Of a stretch of 62,087 bases of DNA, positions 60,912-62,087 are shown piece after piece. The notes beneath the pieces were generated by a model, which worked only from the letters and a program-made list of their open reading frames with translations, was not told the DNA's origin and did not search any database. The position numbers and the translations under genes are program-made. Every line of letters starts with the position of its first letter. Positions within the stretch are counted from its first letter, which is position 1. Origin of the DNA: an uncultured bacterium (lineage in GTDB: Bacteria; Bacillota; Clostridia; Oscillospirales; Acutalibacteraceae); the NCBI GenBank assembly GCA_934875675.1, contig CAKXIK010000005.1, positions 1 to 62,087 of the forward strand. The letters are read 5' to 3'.

Positions 60912-61712
60912 TTAGCGGCCCAATTCTTCCGCACGGTTGGTACATGCCTGCATCGCATCTTTTAATGCCGCTTCAAACCCGCAGTCATAAAGCACATCGA
61001 GTGCCTTTAGGGTAGTTCCGCCCGGCGAAGAAACCATTTTGATCAGTTCCTCGGGAGTATGACCGGAATCAGTGAGCATCTTTGCGCTGCCCTCCAGGGT
61101 TCCGGCAATCAGCCGCAATGCCGTTTGAGCATCGATCCCCTGTTCCACTGCGCCGTCAACCATTGCTTTTGCCAAAAGATAAACATATGCCGGGCTGCTG
61201 CCATTAACTGAAATGACCGCATTCATTTGCTCTTCAGCCAAAACCTCCACTATACCGGAAGCCGCAAAAATTGTTTTTACTTGCTCAAATTCATCTTCTG
61301 TAACACAATTGCCGCGGCAGAGAGCCGTTGCCCCTTTGCCAAGCAGCAACGGTGTGTTTGGCATAACGCGGATCACTTTGCTGCAGCCGGATTTTTCTGA
61401 AACATATGCCGTCGAAATTCCCGCTGCAATGGAAACAAACAGCTTGTCCTCTGTGACTGACGCACGCACCGAAGAGAGGACTTCCTCATAATTCTGCGGT
61501 TTTACCGCAAGAAAAACAGTTTGGCATTTGCGAACGGTTTCGGCAGCATCTGCAGCAATCACACAACCTTTTGCCTGCATTTGATTGCATTTTTCCTCGC
61601 TTTTGTCACAAACCACAATCGATGAAGGCTGTGCAATACCGGAACGAAGAATTCCGCCGATAATTGCAGTTGCCATATTTCCTGCACCAATAAAACCGAT
61701 AAGCCCCTTCAT
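60912..61712 (-). CDS. proC: Pyrroline-5-carboxylate reductase
   Basis: The last step of proline synthesis, NAD(P)H-dependent. The 266 residues begin with the dinucleotide loop GFIGAGNMATAIIGG, contain VMPNTPLLLGKGATAL and end in the oligomerisation domain (QTALRLIAGTLEGSAKML, SSPGGTTLKALDVL). The start at 61712 follows GGAAG; an in-frame Met three codons earlier lies on the site. The other proline gene in the window, proB, lies 49 kb to the left. Confidence 0.95.
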   Translation of the reverse strand: MKGLIGFIGAGNMATAIIGGILRSGIAQPSSIVVCDKSEEKCNQMQAKGCVIAADAAETVRKCQTVFLAVKPQNYEEVLSSVRASVTEDKLFVSIAAGISTAYVSEKSGCSKVIRVMPNTPLLLGKGATALCRGNCVTEDEFEQVKTIFAASGIVEVLAEEQMNAVISVNGSSPAYVYLLAKAMVDGAVEQGIDAQTALRLIAGTLEGSAKMLTDSGHTPEELIKMVSSPGGTTLKALDVLYDCGFEAALKDAMQACTNRAEELGR

Positions 61713-61933
61713 TACTACCATCTTCCCTTTTTATGAATTCCATACTTCAACGATACATTCATCAAGGAAAGTCCTTTTGGGCGTACGGTTCTTTCCCGAA
61801 AATTTTTCTGCTAAAAAGAACTGCTGCAAAACAACGCAATGCAGTGCCGCTACCACCGGTTCAATCACCAAATGAAAGCGGCCTTGCGGCGATCCGTTTT
61901 GCAACAGTTTTTCCAGTCGTTTTGAACCGCACC

Positions 61934-62087
61934 TCAGCGAACTCGAACCTTGCTTTTGCGGTTGACACCAAGAATACCTCCGATGATGCCAAAAAGGATC
62001 ATCAATCCCATCTTAACAAACATGGCTGGTGCCAAGGTCTCCCGCACAATGATTACTCCACAGAGAAAGAGCAGCACAAACAGAAGC
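61934..62087 (-). CDS. TIGR04086-type membrane protein, C-terminal part (runs off the window)
   Basis: Fifty codons are visible: LLFVLLFLCGVIIVRETLAP, then KMGLMILFGIIGGILGVNRKSKVRVR and a stop at 61934. Two membrane segments and the closing GGILGxxRKSK fit the TIGR04086 family of small membrane proteins of clostridia, function unknown. Confidence 0.6.
   Translation of the reverse strand, partial: LLFVLLFLCGVIIVRETLAPAMFVKMGLMILFGIIGGILGVNRKSKVRVR

Noticed and set aside
1..62087. CRISPR array or cas genes
   Set aside because: No regularly spaced repeats of the right size and no Cas motifs were found on either strand.

Overview
The window looks like chromosomal DNA of a spore-forming, anaerobic-type Firmicute, probably a clostridium of the Oscillospiraceae/Ruminococcaceae kind. 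This is inferred from gene content: spoIIM, a T-box leader on valS, a lysine riboswitch on asd-dapA-dapB, ECF transporters, an LplABC-type sugar ABC system with a two-TM AraC regulator, and no respiratory genes. Shine-Dalgarno sites are strong, and several genes share a long AAAGGAATGGT leader. The base composition is mixed, with one clearly A+T-rich insert at about 20.3-21.6 kb.

Layout. 0-0.5 kb: end of an IS3-family element. 0.5-11.2 kb: housekeeping and metabolism: an OPRT-like phosphoribosyltransferase, a ceramidase-like hydrolase, folC, a PHP protein, valS with its T-box, a YitT protein, galM and a P-loop kinase-like protein. 11.4-16.8 kb: an eroded MATE gene, proB-prdX with a divergent LysR gene, and an ArsR-lactonase-nitroreductase-membrane protein operon. 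16.8-22.4 kb: a graveyard of broken mobile-element cargo (YubB/DUF1281-like gene, small DUF fragment, matrixin-like protease), an intact lipoprotein, and an A+T-rich coiled-coil/GIY-YIG protein abutting a truncated IS1182-type transposase. It ends at a tRNA-Pro(GGG) gene. 22.6-30 kb: tgt, a MoxR-DUF58-transglutaminase operon and queA. 30-33.4 kb: lysine riboswitch and asd-dapA-dapB. 33.4-37.6 kb: an XRE regulator with a Cys-Gly-Asp repeat domain, an orphan pduL, a MazG-like protein, a family-4 uracil-DNA glycosylase and a P-loop ATPase. 37.8-42.4 kb: an ECF transporter with two T subunits, a fused double ATPase and one S subunit behind a cobalamin-type riboswitch. 42.9-55.6 kb: a polysaccharide-utilisation locus (heparinase II/III, Gfo/Idh oxidoreductase, GH13-like lipoprotein, LplABC transporter, AraC regulator, GH20 hexosaminidase). 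55.9-57.4 kb: a complete IS3-family element. 57.5-62.1 kb: YgjV, DUF624, a truncated XerD-like recombinase, spoIIM, proC and the end of a TIGR04086-type membrane protein.

How the genes work together. Both ends of proline synthesis (proB, proC) and a prolyl-tRNA editing protein are present but scattered. tgt and queA both serve queuosine modification of tRNA. The glycan locus has uptake (SBP plus two permeases), external or surface cleavage (GH13-like lipoprotein), internal cleavage (heparinase II/III, GH20) and a divergently transcribed sensor-regulator, with a palindrome between the two promoters. Three otherwise intact genes (Pr6Pr-type membrane protein, GH20, DUF624) each carry an apparent loss of one base in a short homopolymer. 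Either the assembly has indel errors or these genes are freshly broken.

The most distinctive items are the Cys-ladder XRE protein, the two-T-subunit ECF operon under a B12-type riboswitch, the GH13-like lipoprotein with an unusual N-terminal domain, and the coiled-coil/GIY-YIG protein in the tRNA-Pro-adjacent island. I cannot show from sequence alone that any of them is a wholly new system.
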